Shown one piece after another: positions 44,645 through 52,840 of a stretch of 64,000 bases of DNA (the stretch's first letter is position 1; each line of letters starts with the position of its first letter). The position numbers and the translations under genes are program-made. The notes under the pieces were generated by a model. It did not search any database. It was not told where the DNA came from and saw nothing but the letters and a program-made list of their open reading frames with translations. The stretch comes from Halorussus salilacus. Lineage in GTDB: Archaea > Halobacteriota > Halobacteria > Halobacteriales > Haladaptataceae. The stretch lies in contig NZ_CP099993.1 of NCBI RefSeq assembly GCF_024138125.1, forward strand, positions 1,922,001 through 1,986,000, given 5' to 3'.

Positions 44645-44820
44645 GGGACTGAAAGGGGCCGCCCGCTCGCGTGCAGTTCAGTCGTCTCCGACAGCTCTAT
44701 TCGCGGCGGGCGTTGCGGAGAGCCGCGAATATCTGTCGGAGCGACCGCGAGCGGGCGGGGGCTTTCTGGGTGTTCCCGGTTTTGAAGGCTGTCGTTAGTA
44801 GTGAGCGGGCGGGGGCTTTC
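44645..44820 (+). repeat. modular hairpin repeat, copy D
   Basis: GGGACT GAAAG GGG CCGCCCGCTCGCG opens the element, and CGCGAGCGGGCGG GGG CTTTC closes it at 44766. The nested arms match copy C. Substitutions relative to C are C-to-T at about 44685 (a bulge beside CTCCGACAG) and at about 44696 (an internal loop). A second right arm, GAGCGGGCGGGGGCTTTC, follows at 44803-44820. It points toward the glycosylase gene, which starts 134 bases on. Confidence 0.85.
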
Positions 44821-44953
44821 GAGGACGAATTCACGGTGACTTCTGTTCCGTCTCGTAACGAAGAGTCGGAAACTTCCAGCTAATTTACTCCCGGAGAACA
44901 CCCGACGATTCGTAGCCGCCGATTCTTAATACCCCCACCCCGTGGCCCCACGC

Positions 44954-45547
44954 ATGGGAGACATGGACGGCCTCGAAGTCACCGAGTGCGCGCGCTGTCC
45001 CGAACTCGTCGAGAGCCGAAGCCGAATCGTCAACGGCACGGGTCCCGCCGACGCCGACATGCTGTTCGTCGGTGAGGGACCGGGCGAGCAGGAGGACGCC
45101 GAGGGCGAGCCGTTCGTCGGCCGCAGCGGGTCCATCCTCGACGACAAACTCCGCGAGAAGGGACTGGTCCGCGCCGACGTGCGCATCACCAACTGCGTGC
45201 GGTGTCGGCCTCCCGGGAACCGCGACCCCACCGGCGAGGAACTGGAGCACTGCCGGGGGTACCTCGAAACCGAGATCGAACTCGTGGACCCCGACGTGGT
45301 CGTCACCCTCGGGAAGGTGCCCAGCGAGCACCTGCTCGGCAGGGACGTGGCGGTCACGAACGAAGCGGGGTCGGTCGAGCGCGCGACCCTCGGGGGCAGC
45401 GAGCGCGACGTGCTGGTCTGCGTCCACCCGGCCGCGACCCTCTACGACCGGAGCCAGGAGGAGACGTTCGACGCCGCCATCGAGACGGCGGCGACGATGG
45501 CGGGCGAGGGCGGGTCGGGCGGCCAGTCGCAACTGGGCGACTTCTGA
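44954..45547 (+). CDS. family 4 uracil-DNA glycosylase
   Basis: The ATG at 44954 (MGDMDGLEVTECARCPELVE) is preferred. An in-frame GTG lies at 44942 and an ATG at 44963. The 197-residue protein has motif A GEGPGEQEDAEGEPFVGRSG, close to the family 4 consensus. Cysteines in ECARC and TNCVRC, with EHCRGYL, form the [4Fe-4S] cluster site. HPAATLYDRS is the C-terminal substrate motif. It removes uracil arising from cytosine deamination, a real burden in GC-rich genomes. TATA-like TTCTTAATA is about 25 bases upstream. Confidence 0.93.
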   Translation: MGDMDGLEVTECARCPELVESRSRIVNGTGPADADMLFVGEGPGEQEDAEGEPFVGRSGSILDDKLREKGLVRADVRITNCVRCRPPGNRDPTGEELEHCRGYLETEIELVDPDVVVTLGKVPSEHLLGRDVAVTNEAGSVERATLGGSERDVLVCVHPAATLYDRSQEETFDAAIETAATMAGEGGSGGQSQLGDF

Positions 45548-45578
45548 AGACCGCGAGAACGGGGACGGGGAACTAGGG

Positions 45579-46508
45579 TTACTTCGCCAGCGACTCGGCC
45601 ATCCGCTGGGGGAAGCCCTTGAGGAGCTCGATGATGCCCATCGGGTTCTCGTCGGCGCGGATGTACGAGCGCACGCGCTGGCTGAACATCTCGACCGAGA
45701 TGATCAGCGTCAGGATGACGAGGATGGTCGCCATCATGTTGGTGTACTCGAACAGCCGCTGCTGGGTCGAGAGCACCTGCCCGAGCCCGCCGCCGCCGAT
45801 GATGCCGAGCGCGACCGCGATTCGGACGTTGATCTCGAAGATGTACAGCGTCCAGGCGATGAACGGCGTGTGGACCTGCGAGAGCATCCCGAAGGTGATG
45901 ACCTGCAGGCGGTTCGCCCCGGTCGTCTCGATGGCCTCGATGGGGCCGTCCTCGACCTCCTCGAGCTCGTCGGTGTAGAGGCGACCGAGGTTACCGATGG
46001 TGTCGGTCGCGATGGCCATCGTGGCCGTGAACGGCGAGACGCCGCCCAGCGGCACGTAGATGAGCGCCCACACCAGCGCCGGGATGGCGCGGATGGCCGA
46101 CATGGCCCCGCGGAAGATGAAGTTGAACGGGAAGGGGGTCACCCGACCCGACCCGAGGACGCCGAACAGCAGCGCGAGCGGGAAGCCGAGGATGGTCCCG
46201 GCAAAGCCCATCGCGAGGGTGATACCCGCCTGCTGGAAGAGGTTCCGCTCCTGAATGAAGTCCCAGTACTGGTTCACGTCGAGCACCGGCACCCCGTTGA
46301 CCGTGGTCTGGGGGAAGTACTGGTCGAGCGCGTCGATGAACTGGGGACCGTAGTGGAGTATCTCGGCGACCGAGAACTCGACGCGGACCAGCGCCTGATA
46401 GAACAGCGCCATCACGACGACGAAGAGGACCAGACTGACGGTGACCCGGACCCGGCGCTTGCGCCGGATGGTGTCGTAGCGGTCCTTGACCTGTTGGGAG
46501 GCGTCCAT
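45579..46508 (-). CDS. phnE: phosphonate-type ABC transporter permease
   Basis: The 309-residue protein has a cytoplasmic N-terminus and about six membrane helices. The permease signature in SAIRAIPALVWALIYV and the EAA-like loop EAIETTGANRLQVITFGML are typical of PhnE. Its ATG overlaps the phnC stop by one base (TGATG). It forms the membrane channel of the phnDCE importer. No C-P lyase or phosphonatase gene lies nearby, so the substrate could also be phosphite, phosphate or another oxyanion. Confidence 0.92.
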   Translation of the reverse strand: MDASQQVKDRYDTIRRKRRVRVTVSLVLFVVVMALFYQALVRVEFSVAEILHYGPQFIDALDQYFPQTTVNGVPVLDVNQYWDFIQERNLFQQAGITLAMGFAGTILGFPLALLFGVLGSGRVTPFPFNFIFRGAMSAIRAIPALVWALIYVPLGGVSPFTATMAIATDTIGNLGRLYTDELEEVEDGPIEAIETTGANRLQVITFGMLSQVHTPFIAWTLYIFEINVRIAVALGIIGGGGLGQVLSTQQRLFEYTNMMATILVILTLIISVEMFSQRVRSYIRADENPMGIIELLKGFPQRMAESLAK

Positions 46509-47314
46509 CAGCCCATCACCTCGTCGGTGGCGTCAGCCGCGTCACTCGCGCTCGCTTCGCCCCCGAAGTCGTCCTCGTCGGCGGTCAGCTGGTCGATGTC
46601 GACGGTCTCGTAGATGTCGTCGATGACGTCGAGCGAGAAGTCCTCGGCGTAGCCGTCGAACACCTTCTGACCGTCCTTCAGACCGATGAACCGCTGGCCG
46701 AACTGCCGCGCGAGGTTGACCTGGTGGAGGCTGACCATGGTCGTCAGGTTCCGGTCCTGAGTCGCCGCCAGCAGATATCCCATCACCTTCTGGGAGCTTC
46801 CGGGGTCGAGGCTCGCGACCGGTTCGTCGGCCAGTAGCGTGTTCGGTTCCTGGACGAGTGCGCGTGCGATGCCGACCCGCTGTTGCTGGCCGCCGCTCAT
46901 CTGTCGGGCGCGCTGGCGCGCCTCGTCGAGCAGTCCGACGGTTTCGAGCGCGTCCAGCGCGCGGTACTTGTCCTCGCGGTCGTTGAGTTGGAAGACGCTC
47001 CGGAGGAACGACGTCCGCTGTAGGGACCCCGTGAGCGAGTTCGCGTACGCGCTCATCTGTCCGATGATGTTGTGTTGCTGGAAGATCATCGCGGTGTCCG
47101 GCTGCGGCTCGGTGATCTCGGTCTCGTCTATCGTGATCGTTCCCTCGGTCGGCTTCGTCAGTCCGTTCATGCACCTCAGTAGGGTAGATTTCCCCGACCC
47201 AGAGGCACCCAACACGACGACGAACTCCCCTTGGGGAATCTCGAAGCTGACGTCGTCGAGCGCCTGGGTGGCCCCGAACCGTTTACTCAACCCCTTAACG
47301 CTGATATAAGCCAT
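46508..47314 (-). CDS. phnC: phosphonate-type ABC transporter ATPase
   Basis: The 268-residue protein has Walker A GASGSGKSTLLRCMNGL, the signature MSGGQQQRVGIARAL, Walker B TLLADEPVASLDP and H-loop VSLHQVNLA. These, with the PTEGTITIDE segment, match PhnC. It follows phnD by 52 bases and overlaps phnE, so the order is phnD-phnC-phnE in one operon. The C-terminus (about 240-268) is an acidic tail. Confidence 0.93.
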   Translation of the reverse strand: MAYISVKGLSKRFGATQALDDVSFEIPQGEFVVVLGASGSGKSTLLRCMNGLTKPTEGTITIDETEITEPQPDTAMIFQQHNIIGQMSAYANSLTGSLQRTSFLRSVFQLNDREDKYRALDALETVGLLDEARQRARQMSGGQQQRVGIARALVQEPNTLLADEPVASLDPGSSQKVMGYLLAATQDRNLTTMVSLHQVNLARQFGQRFIGLKDGQKVFDGYAEDFSLDVIDDIYETVDIDQLTADEDDFGGEASASDAADATDEVMG

Positions 47315-47366
47315 TGGTTGTATTTGTCTGCTAGCCCGTAAGAATCGTTTGGATTGGAGTGGACGC

Positions 47367-48341
47367 TCAGGCGTCGGCGATGTCGGCGAATTCGAGCCCG
47401 AGTTCGTCCATCACGTTCTCTATCGGTTCGTAGTCGTCGACCGACCCCTCGACGAGGCCGGTGAACCACAGCGGTTCCTCGGCGTCGGGGTCGACGATGT
47501 CGTCTTCCTCGACTTCGAGCAGTGCCGTCTCGATGTCCTCCTTGAGCGAACTGTCCCAGTTGCTCCGGGAGACGATGGGCGCGCGCGGAATCGGGTCGGA
47601 CTCCGCGAGCAGGACGAGCTCGTCGTCCTCCTCACCGACGCCGTCAGCCTCCGCGGAGACCTCCATGAACTGGTCGGAGAACTGGTCCTCCGGGACGTAC
47701 GGCGCGGAGACGAACGCGCCCGTCCCGGCGGCGTGGACATCGTCGCGCTCCATCATCGTGTTCAGCGCGGTGTCGTGGTCGGAGTGCTCGGTCTCGAAGT
47801 TCTCGGGGTTGCCGTCGGGCGCGCTCCCGGTGTCCAGACCCGCCTGACTGAGCATGTACAGCGGGAACAGGCTCCCGCTCACCGACAGTCGGCCGCTGAG
47901 ACCGATGACCTGGTCCTCGATGTCCGAGAGCTCCTCGATGCCGCTATCGGGCGTCGTCGTGATGAGCGAGAAGTATCGCTCGGCACCGTAGGCGACGCGA
48001 ATCCCGACGATGTCCATCTGATCGGGTGCGGCGATGACGCCGCTCGGCGAGATGTCGGCCAGTTCCGCTTGGTCGTTGCGGATCGCCTCGACCGTTGCGG
48101 TATAGCTGTCTGCCTCGGTCGCCTCGATGGTCGCGTCGGTCTCCTCTTCGAGGTAATCGAACAGCGGCTGGTACTGCTCCTGCATGTCGACCGAGCCCTC
48201 GGCCGGATTCAGGACCATCCGTACCTCTTCGTCACCGCTACTTCCGCCACCGGTGATGTCGCCGATACAACCCGCCGTGCCAGTTATCCCGACCGCTCCA
48301 GCGGCGGCCGCGGACTTCAGGAATCTGCGTCGATTTGCCAT
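47367..48341 (-). CDS. phnD: phosphonate-type substrate-binding lipoprotein
   Basis: The ATG at 48341 starts MANRRRFLKSAAAAGAVG, a Tat signal followed by lipobox TAGC (Cys24). The longer frame has no signal. The 324-residue protein has the PhnD/SsuA-like periplasmic-binding pattern: VRMVLNPAEGSVDMQEQYQP, IRNDQAELADISPSGVIAA, FVSAPYVPEDQF and an Asp-rich end. It is lipid-anchored outside the cell and delivers the ligand to PhnCE. TATA-like sequences occur about 33 and 57 bases upstream. Phosphonate is the family-level guess. Confidence 0.9.
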   Translation of the reverse strand: MANRRRFLKSAAAAGAVGITGTAGCIGDITGGGSSGDEEVRMVLNPAEGSVDMQEQYQPLFDYLEEETDATIEATEADSYTATVEAIRNDQAELADISPSGVIAAPDQMDIVGIRVAYGAERYFSLITTTPDSGIEELSDIEDQVIGLSGRLSVSGSLFPLYMLSQAGLDTGSAPDGNPENFETEHSDHDTALNTMMERDDVHAAGTGAFVSAPYVPEDQFSDQFMEVSAEADGVGEEDDELVLLAESDPIPRAPIVSRSNWDSSLKEDIETALLEVEEDDIVDPDAEEPLWFTGLVEGSVDDYEPIENVMDELGLEFADIADA

Positions 48342-48635
48342 GACCGAATCGTCTGTAGAATCAGACAGGTAGTGGTTAAAACTTCCTATTTTTTCTATAT
48401 ATGTGTCGAGATTTGCCACGGTTCGCTAACGGTAGGTTCATACTCTTCGCCTAACGCGGTTGTCGTTCAGACACGGGCTTGCGTTGAGCGTGCTCCCACT
48501 CGCCGGTCTTGACGCGAGCGTCGTCGGTGGCGCTCTCGCTTGCCGGGGTCACGAGAACCGTGGAAAAACGGGACGGGCCGACGCGGGACCGACCGTAGTC
48601 GTCTGTCTCCGCTCGTCGATGGCCGTGAGACGCGA

Positions 48636-50729
48636 TTAGCTGTACGCGCCCCACACGGAGAAGTCGGCCGTGTTGAGATTTGACGTGTACAGCAACTCGG
48701 CGGTATCGACGTTGTTGTCGTCGTCGAGCACGCGGTCCTCGTTCAGGCGGAGGTCGGTGCCGATGGCGGCCGCGAGGTCGTTGAAGTTGCGACGCGTGTC
48801 GGGTGCGAGCTTGCCCCAGCCAGCGCCCATGAGGACGACCGAGCCCCCGTTGTCGATGTAATCGGTCAGCGCGTCGACCTCCTCGGCCGTGTAGCACGAC
48901 CGGGGTGCGGTGACGATGACGGCGCGGGCCGTCGACAGCGCGTTGTCGCCCGAGGTCGTCAGGTCGTTGATCTGCTCGAACGCGATGCCCTGTCCTTCGA
49001 GGTAGCGCTGGTAGTTGACCGCGTCCTCGTTCGACAGCGCGTACCCCTCGCCGAACTGGCCGTGGCCGCCTTCGATGAGTATCTGGCCCGACTTCTCCGA
49101 GAGGGAGTCGATGAGGTTCGTCAGGAAGACCTCGTGTTGGTAGTCGCTCGCGTCGTCGTGGTAGCCCTCGTCGATGGGCAGTCCGCCGACGAGCGCGGTG
49201 CGGTTGGCCGAGTCGACGCCGACGAGGGGAATGTCGCTGTAGTCGACGCCGCCTTCGAGTTCCTGGTAGGCCGTCTCCTCGGCGAACACCGGCACGCGCG
49301 AGGCGGAGATGGCACCGCTGTCGGTACGGACGCTGGAGGCGTGGGGCACGAAGACCTCCTCGACCGCATCGTCGCGAACCTCGGAGGTGTTCTCCGGGTC
49401 GCTGTCCTGCCAGACGCGGAGCCCGGCGTCACGGGCGTCGCGCTCGGCCTGCCAGAGCTCGTCGTGCTTCGAGAGGTTCGAACCGTACACGCGGGCGTAG
49501 CCCTTCTCCACGATGTCCTTGTTGTACAGCGTGTCGATGGTCCCGTCGCCGTCCTGATCGTAGTGAATGTACGCCAGCAGGCGGCCGAACGGGTCCCAGA
49601 CGTCCTCTGCGGGGTCGATCTCGACCTCGACCGTCTCGCCGTCGAGTTCGCCTTTGGCGTAGTCGGAGGCCTCCTCGCCCCAGTCCGCGAGGTACTTGTC
49701 GTCCTCGATTCCCTCCCAGCCTTCGACCTCCTCGTACTTGCTGTTGCGCTTGGTCTCGGCCGTGTCGAAGCCGAGCGTTCGGATCTCGGCTTCCGAGCCG
49801 TCGGGGAACTCCACGTCCACTGTGTCGCCGTCCGTCACGTCGGTGACGGTCGCCTCGTAGCGCACGCCAGCGTCGAAGCCGATACCGGCCCGGTCGGCGA
49901 ACAGGTCGAACTCGCTGACGTTGAACTCGTGGGTCAGGATGTCGTAATCGCCGTCCACGTTGCTGGAGCCGTCGTTGACGTCGTCGTCGTTGAATCGGTA
50001 GGCGAGGTCGAGATACTCGGCGACGTCGTTGAGGTTCTGGGTCTCGTCGTTGTCGTCGTAGTCCGACTGGTCGTGGAGGTAGAGCGCGCCTCCGTCGCTC
50101 ACGAAGTCGGCGAGGTCCGAGAGCTCGCTCGAACTGAACGCGTCGCCGGGCGAGGTGATGACCACGCCGTCGGCGTCCGAGAGGTCGCTGGACAGCGACG
50201 TGGTGGCGTTCACGGTGTAGCCGTTGTCTTCGGCGTAGCTCTCGAACTTCGAGCACGACGAGAGGTCGTAGTACTGGCCGTGCCCCTCGTCCCACAGTAC
50301 GGTTCCCGACCCGCCCATCTCGGCGTCCCAGGCGTTCAGCACGAGCTCCTCGTTGCCGTAGTCGAAATCGATCTGGCTGTCTTCGAGCATGATAGCACCG
50401 AACCCGTAGACGCCATCGTCGACCGAGACCAGCGGAATCGACGTGTCATCGTCGTAGATGTAGGCGTCGCCGTTGCCGTCGTCGTCGACGTTCTCGGCGG
50501 ATGGCTCGGCCCACACCGCGACGACCGACTCGTCGGTGAGCGCCTCGTAGTCGGGGGCTACCTGACTCGCGCTGGAGTAGAACTCCACCTTGGGGATGGT
50601 GTCGACCCCGCCGCAGTCGGAGCCTGCGGCCGCGAGCGCGGTGCCCATCAGTTGCACGTCCGTACTCGTCGTCGCGCCGCCACCGACGGCGGTAGCGGTC
50701 AGTAGTTTGAGGAAGTTGCGTCGTTGCAT
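48636..50729 (-). CDS. Tat-exported nuclease: thermonuclease domain between two DUF4350-like domains
   Basis: The start MQRRNFLKLLTATAVGGGAT (697 residues) opens a Tat-like signal without lipobox. The frame extends further upstream but crosses hisH. Residues about 140-280 and 545-690 are two related Rossmann-like domains, each starting with a HGQ motif (LWDEGHGQYY at 145-153 and LIEGGHGQFG at 550-559), as in DUF4350. Residues about 290-440 are a staphylococcal-nuclease domain: TDVTDGDTVDVEF, IRTLGFDTAET and DPFGRLLAYI keep the catalytic Asp, Arg, Glu and second Arg. It should cut DNA or RNA outside the cell, perhaps for nutrient supply or biofilm turnover. Calcium-like DGDG at about 393 is also visible. 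Confidence 0.85.
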   Translation of the reverse strand: MQRRNFLKLLTATAVGGGATTSTDVQLMGTALAAAGSDCGGVDTIPKVEFYSSASQVAPDYEALTDESVVAVWAEPSAENVDDDGNGDAYIYDDDTSIPLVSVDDGVYGFGAIMLEDSQIDFDYGNEELVLNAWDAEMGGSGTVLWDEGHGQYYDLSSCSKFESYAEDNGYTVNATTSLSSDLSDADGVVITSPGDAFSSSELSDLADFVSDGGALYLHDQSDYDDNDETQNLNDVAEYLDLAYRFNDDDVNDGSSNVDGDYDILTHEFNVSEFDLFADRAGIGFDAGVRYEATVTDVTDGDTVDVEFPDGSEAEIRTLGFDTAETKRNSKYEEVEGWEGIEDDKYLADWGEEASDYAKGELDGETVEVEIDPAEDVWDPFGRLLAYIHYDQDGDGTIDTLYNKDIVEKGYARVYGSNLSKHDELWQAERDARDAGLRVWQDSDPENTSEVRDDAVEEVFVPHASSVRTDSGAISASRVPVFAEETAYQELEGGVDYSDIPLVGVDSANRTALVGGLPIDEGYHDDASDYQHEVFLTNLIDSLSEKSGQILIEGGHGQFGEGYALSNEDAVNYQRYLEGQGIAFEQINDLTTSGDNALSTARAVIVTAPRSCYTAEEVDALTDYIDNGGSVVLMGAGWGKLAPDTRRNFNDLAAAIGTDLRLNEDRVLDDDNNVDTAELLYTSNLNTADFSVWGAYS

Positions 50730-50765
50730 TGCAACTGATTTTCGGATATAGAGGCTATTAAATTT

Positions 50766-50783
50766 AATTATTATAGAATAATT
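50766..50783. promoter_or_regulatory. inverted repeat upstream of exported nuclease gene
   Basis: AATTATT, spacer ATAG, AATAATT is perfect. It lies 37-54 bases before the nuclease start, just upstream of a TATA-like TTTAATAG, and so is a candidate operator or activator site. Confidence 0.45.
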
Positions 50784-50921
50784 GGAATCATGATGGAATA
50801 CGTTAACAATGCTGTTGTACATTCTCAAAGGATGTGGAATATACTCTCGATTCGCACGCCGAGTTCGGACGCCCAGTGCCGCGAAGGAAAGGCACTTGAC
50901 CGAACCGCCCGACGTTCCGAT

Positions 50922-51602
50922 ATGGAGAGTCAGCAGACGAGTCAGCCCGAGCGCGAGGGCGTAGCGTCCGTGGTTGTCGTGGATTACGGCCTCGGGAATC
51001 TCCGGAGCGTGACGCGCGGGCTCGAACGAGCGGGAGCGAGCGTCGAGGTCAGCGACGACCCCGAGGCGTTCGCCGACGCCGACGGCGTGGTACTCCCCGG
51101 CGTCGGAGCGTTCCGCGAGGGCGTCGAGAACGCCGGACCGTACCGGGAGGCCCTGCTCGACGTGGCCGAGGACGGGACGCCCGTCTTCGGCATCTGTCTC
51201 GGCATGCAGATGCTGCTCACGACGAGCGAGGAGGCCGACCGCGCGGGCGACGCTGGCACGCGGGCGGGCGAGGTGCGCGGCCTCGACTTCGTTCCGGGGA
51301 CTAACGTCCGATTCGACGAGGGTCAGAAGGTCCCGCACATGGGGTGGAACCGACTGTCGGTCAAGCGCGACCACCCTCTCGTTGAGGGCGTCGACGGCGA
51401 GTACGCGTACTTCGTCCACTCCTACTACGCGGTCCCCGACGACGAGGACGCGGTCGTCGCGACCGCCGACTACGGCGTCGAGTTCCCCGCGGTCGTCGCC
51501 GACGAGACCGGCACCGTCTTCGGCACCCAGTTCCACCCTGAGAAGAGCGGCGAGACCGGACTTCGAATCCTGCGGAACTTCGTGGAACTCTCCGCCGAGT
51601 AG
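50922..51602 (+). CDS. hisH: imidazole glycerol phosphate synthase glutaminase subunit
   Basis: HisH releases ammonia from glutamine for HisF in histidine synthesis. The ATG at 50922 gives 226 residues with VVVDYGLGNLRSVTRGL, the nucleophile loop VFGICLGMQMLL (Cys near residue 90), and the His-Glu pair in GTQFHPEKSGETGLRIL. All triad residues are present. The other his genes are not in the window, so the pathway is dispersed in this genome. It is divergent from the exported nuclease gene. Confidence 0.95.
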   Translation: MESQQTSQPEREGVASVVVVDYGLGNLRSVTRGLERAGASVEVSDDPEAFADADGVVLPGVGAFREGVENAGPYREALLDVAEDGTPVFGICLGMQMLLTTSEEADRAGDAGTRAGEVRGLDFVPGTNVRFDEGQKVPHMGWNRLSVKRDHPLVEGVDGEYAYFVHSYYAVPDDEDAVVATADYGVEFPAVVADETGTVFGTQFHPEKSGETGLRILRNFVELSAE

Positions 51603-51918
51603 TCCGGGCCGTCCTCGGGACGCCGAGGCGGCGTCCACTGACGGCTCTCGCCGAGTGCGTGACGAATCCCGGTCTTCGCTGGGCCCCAGACCGGGCCGCT
51701 ATCGCAGACTCGTTTCGTCAGACTCGTTCGTTGCGTCTCTCGATGATCGCGAACCTCCGAGAGAGAACGACTGCACCCGTCGTTCTCCGAACTGGATGGG
51801 ATTCGTAACTGCATACTTATATATCGTCTTGGATATGTTCTTTATGCTAGGACATTACTTATACTATGTAGAAAACTTTTAGGGTATAGGGGGGACTAAT
51901 ACAATCTGGCACCACGCC

Positions 51919-52389
51919 ATGATTGATATGAACTCACGATCACTCGGAGTCCTTCTCGGATTCGTCGTACTCGGAATCGCTCTCACCGGCGGCGTTGCCG
52001 CCGCTGATGCACCGATAACGCAGGACGGGCCGATAACGCAGGACGGGCCGATAACGCAGGATGCACCGATTACGCAGGACCGGCCGATAACGCAGGACGA
52101 GCCGATTACACAGGACGGGCCGATAACGCAGGACGAGCCGATTACACAGGACGGGCCGATAACGCAGGATGCACCGATTACGCAGGACCGGCCGATAACG
52201 CAGGACGAGCCGATTACACAGGACGGACCGATAACGCAGGGCGCACCGATTACGCAGGACCGGCCGATAACGCAGGACGAGCCGATTACACAGGACGGAC
52301 CGATAACGCAGGGCGCACCGATTACGCAGGACCGGCCGATCACGCAGGACGGACCGATAACGCAGGGCGCACCGATAACGCAGCACTGA
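51919..52389 (+). CDS. secreted hexapeptide-repeat protein, 21 PITQ units
   Basis: The 156-residue protein starts MIDMNSRSLGVLLGFVVLGI (an ATG at 51928 is also possible). It has a hydrophobic signal sequence ending near GGVAAADA. The rest is 21 consecutive PITQ units, almost all six residues long (PITQDG, PITQDA, PITQDR, PITQDE, PITQGA), ending PITQH. Units form a super-repeat of four (A, R, E, G). The DNA is made of 18-bp units with few substitutions, mostly silent or in the sixth codon. No family is recognised. A secreted fibrous or beta-solenoid-like surface polymer is one possibility. TATA-like CTTATACTA lies about 55 bases upstream. Confidence 0.75.
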   Translation: MIDMNSRSLGVLLGFVVLGIALTGGVAAADAPITQDGPITQDGPITQDAPITQDRPITQDEPITQDGPITQDEPITQDGPITQDAPITQDRPITQDEPITQDGPITQGAPITQDRPITQDEPITQDGPITQGAPITQDRPITQDGPITQGAPITQH

Positions 52390-52492
52390 TCGGTCGCGCA
52401 GGGTACCGCCCGCTCGACACGCTCTTCGTATTTCGAGACGATTCCCAAGACGTCTCCGCCGACCCGCCGACTCGGTTACCGACCCTCCGCTC

Positions 52493-52840
52493 TCAGAGAA
52501 AGTCCCGCACGTCGGAGTACCACATGTCGTGGTCGTCGACCGCACCGATGCGCTCGGCGATGGCGACCGCGATGACGTGCCAGCAGAGGTCGGTCGGGTC
52601 CGCGGGGTCGAGGTTGTACTCGCTGTCCCGACAGCCACAGCCCTCGCCCTCGACCACGTACTCGTCGTCGTGGCCCACGACGACCGTGAAGTCCCGGTAC
52701 TCCTTGACCCGACCCTCCGAGACGGCCTCGATGGCCTGCGCACCGCGGTCGTCGTGGACCGAGAGGATGCGTTCTGTGATCTCGGGGGTGAGCCGCCCCG
52801 CCTCCGCGAGGTCGGTCTGCCACCGCTCGACGTCGTTCAC
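52493..52840 (-). CDS. SWIM zinc-finger protein
   Basis: The GTG at 52840 (MNDVERWQTDLAEAG) gives 115 residues. The SWIM motif is CGCRDSEYNLDP ... DLCWHVIAVAIAERIG, i.e. CxC followed by CxH, which binds zinc and contacts DNA or protein. The upstream frame is arginine- and serine-rich and excluded. Stand-alone SWIM proteins occur throughout haloarchaea. Their partner is unknown, though SWIM domains elsewhere pair with recombinases. Confidence 0.85.
   Translation of the reverse strand: MNDVERWQTDLAEAGRLTPEITERILSVHDDRGAQAIEAVSEGRVKEYRDFTVVVGHDDEYVVEGEGCGCRDSEYNLDPADPTDLCWHVIAVAIAERIGAVDDHDMWYSDVRDFL

Larger units (their letters stand above)
44525..44953. other. gene-free gap holding repeat element D
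   Basis: The gap contains three 25-26 bp tandem repeats (44573-44640), element D (44651-44766), a duplicated right arm (44803-44820) and the likely glycosylase TATA element TTCTTAATA at about 44923-44931. No coding sequence was found. Confidence 0.6.

Noticed and set aside
45072-46613. 513-codon plus-strand frame across the glycosylase and phnE
   Set aside because: Shadow frame of high-GC DNA on the antisense of phnE. No family resemblance.
51879-52448. Opposite-strand open frame with CVIGxS repeats (189 codons)
   Set aside because: It is the mirror of the 18-bp DNA repeats of the PITQ gene. Cysteine-rich composition without a signal sequence, and no promoter, unlike the plus-strand frame with a clean signal peptide.
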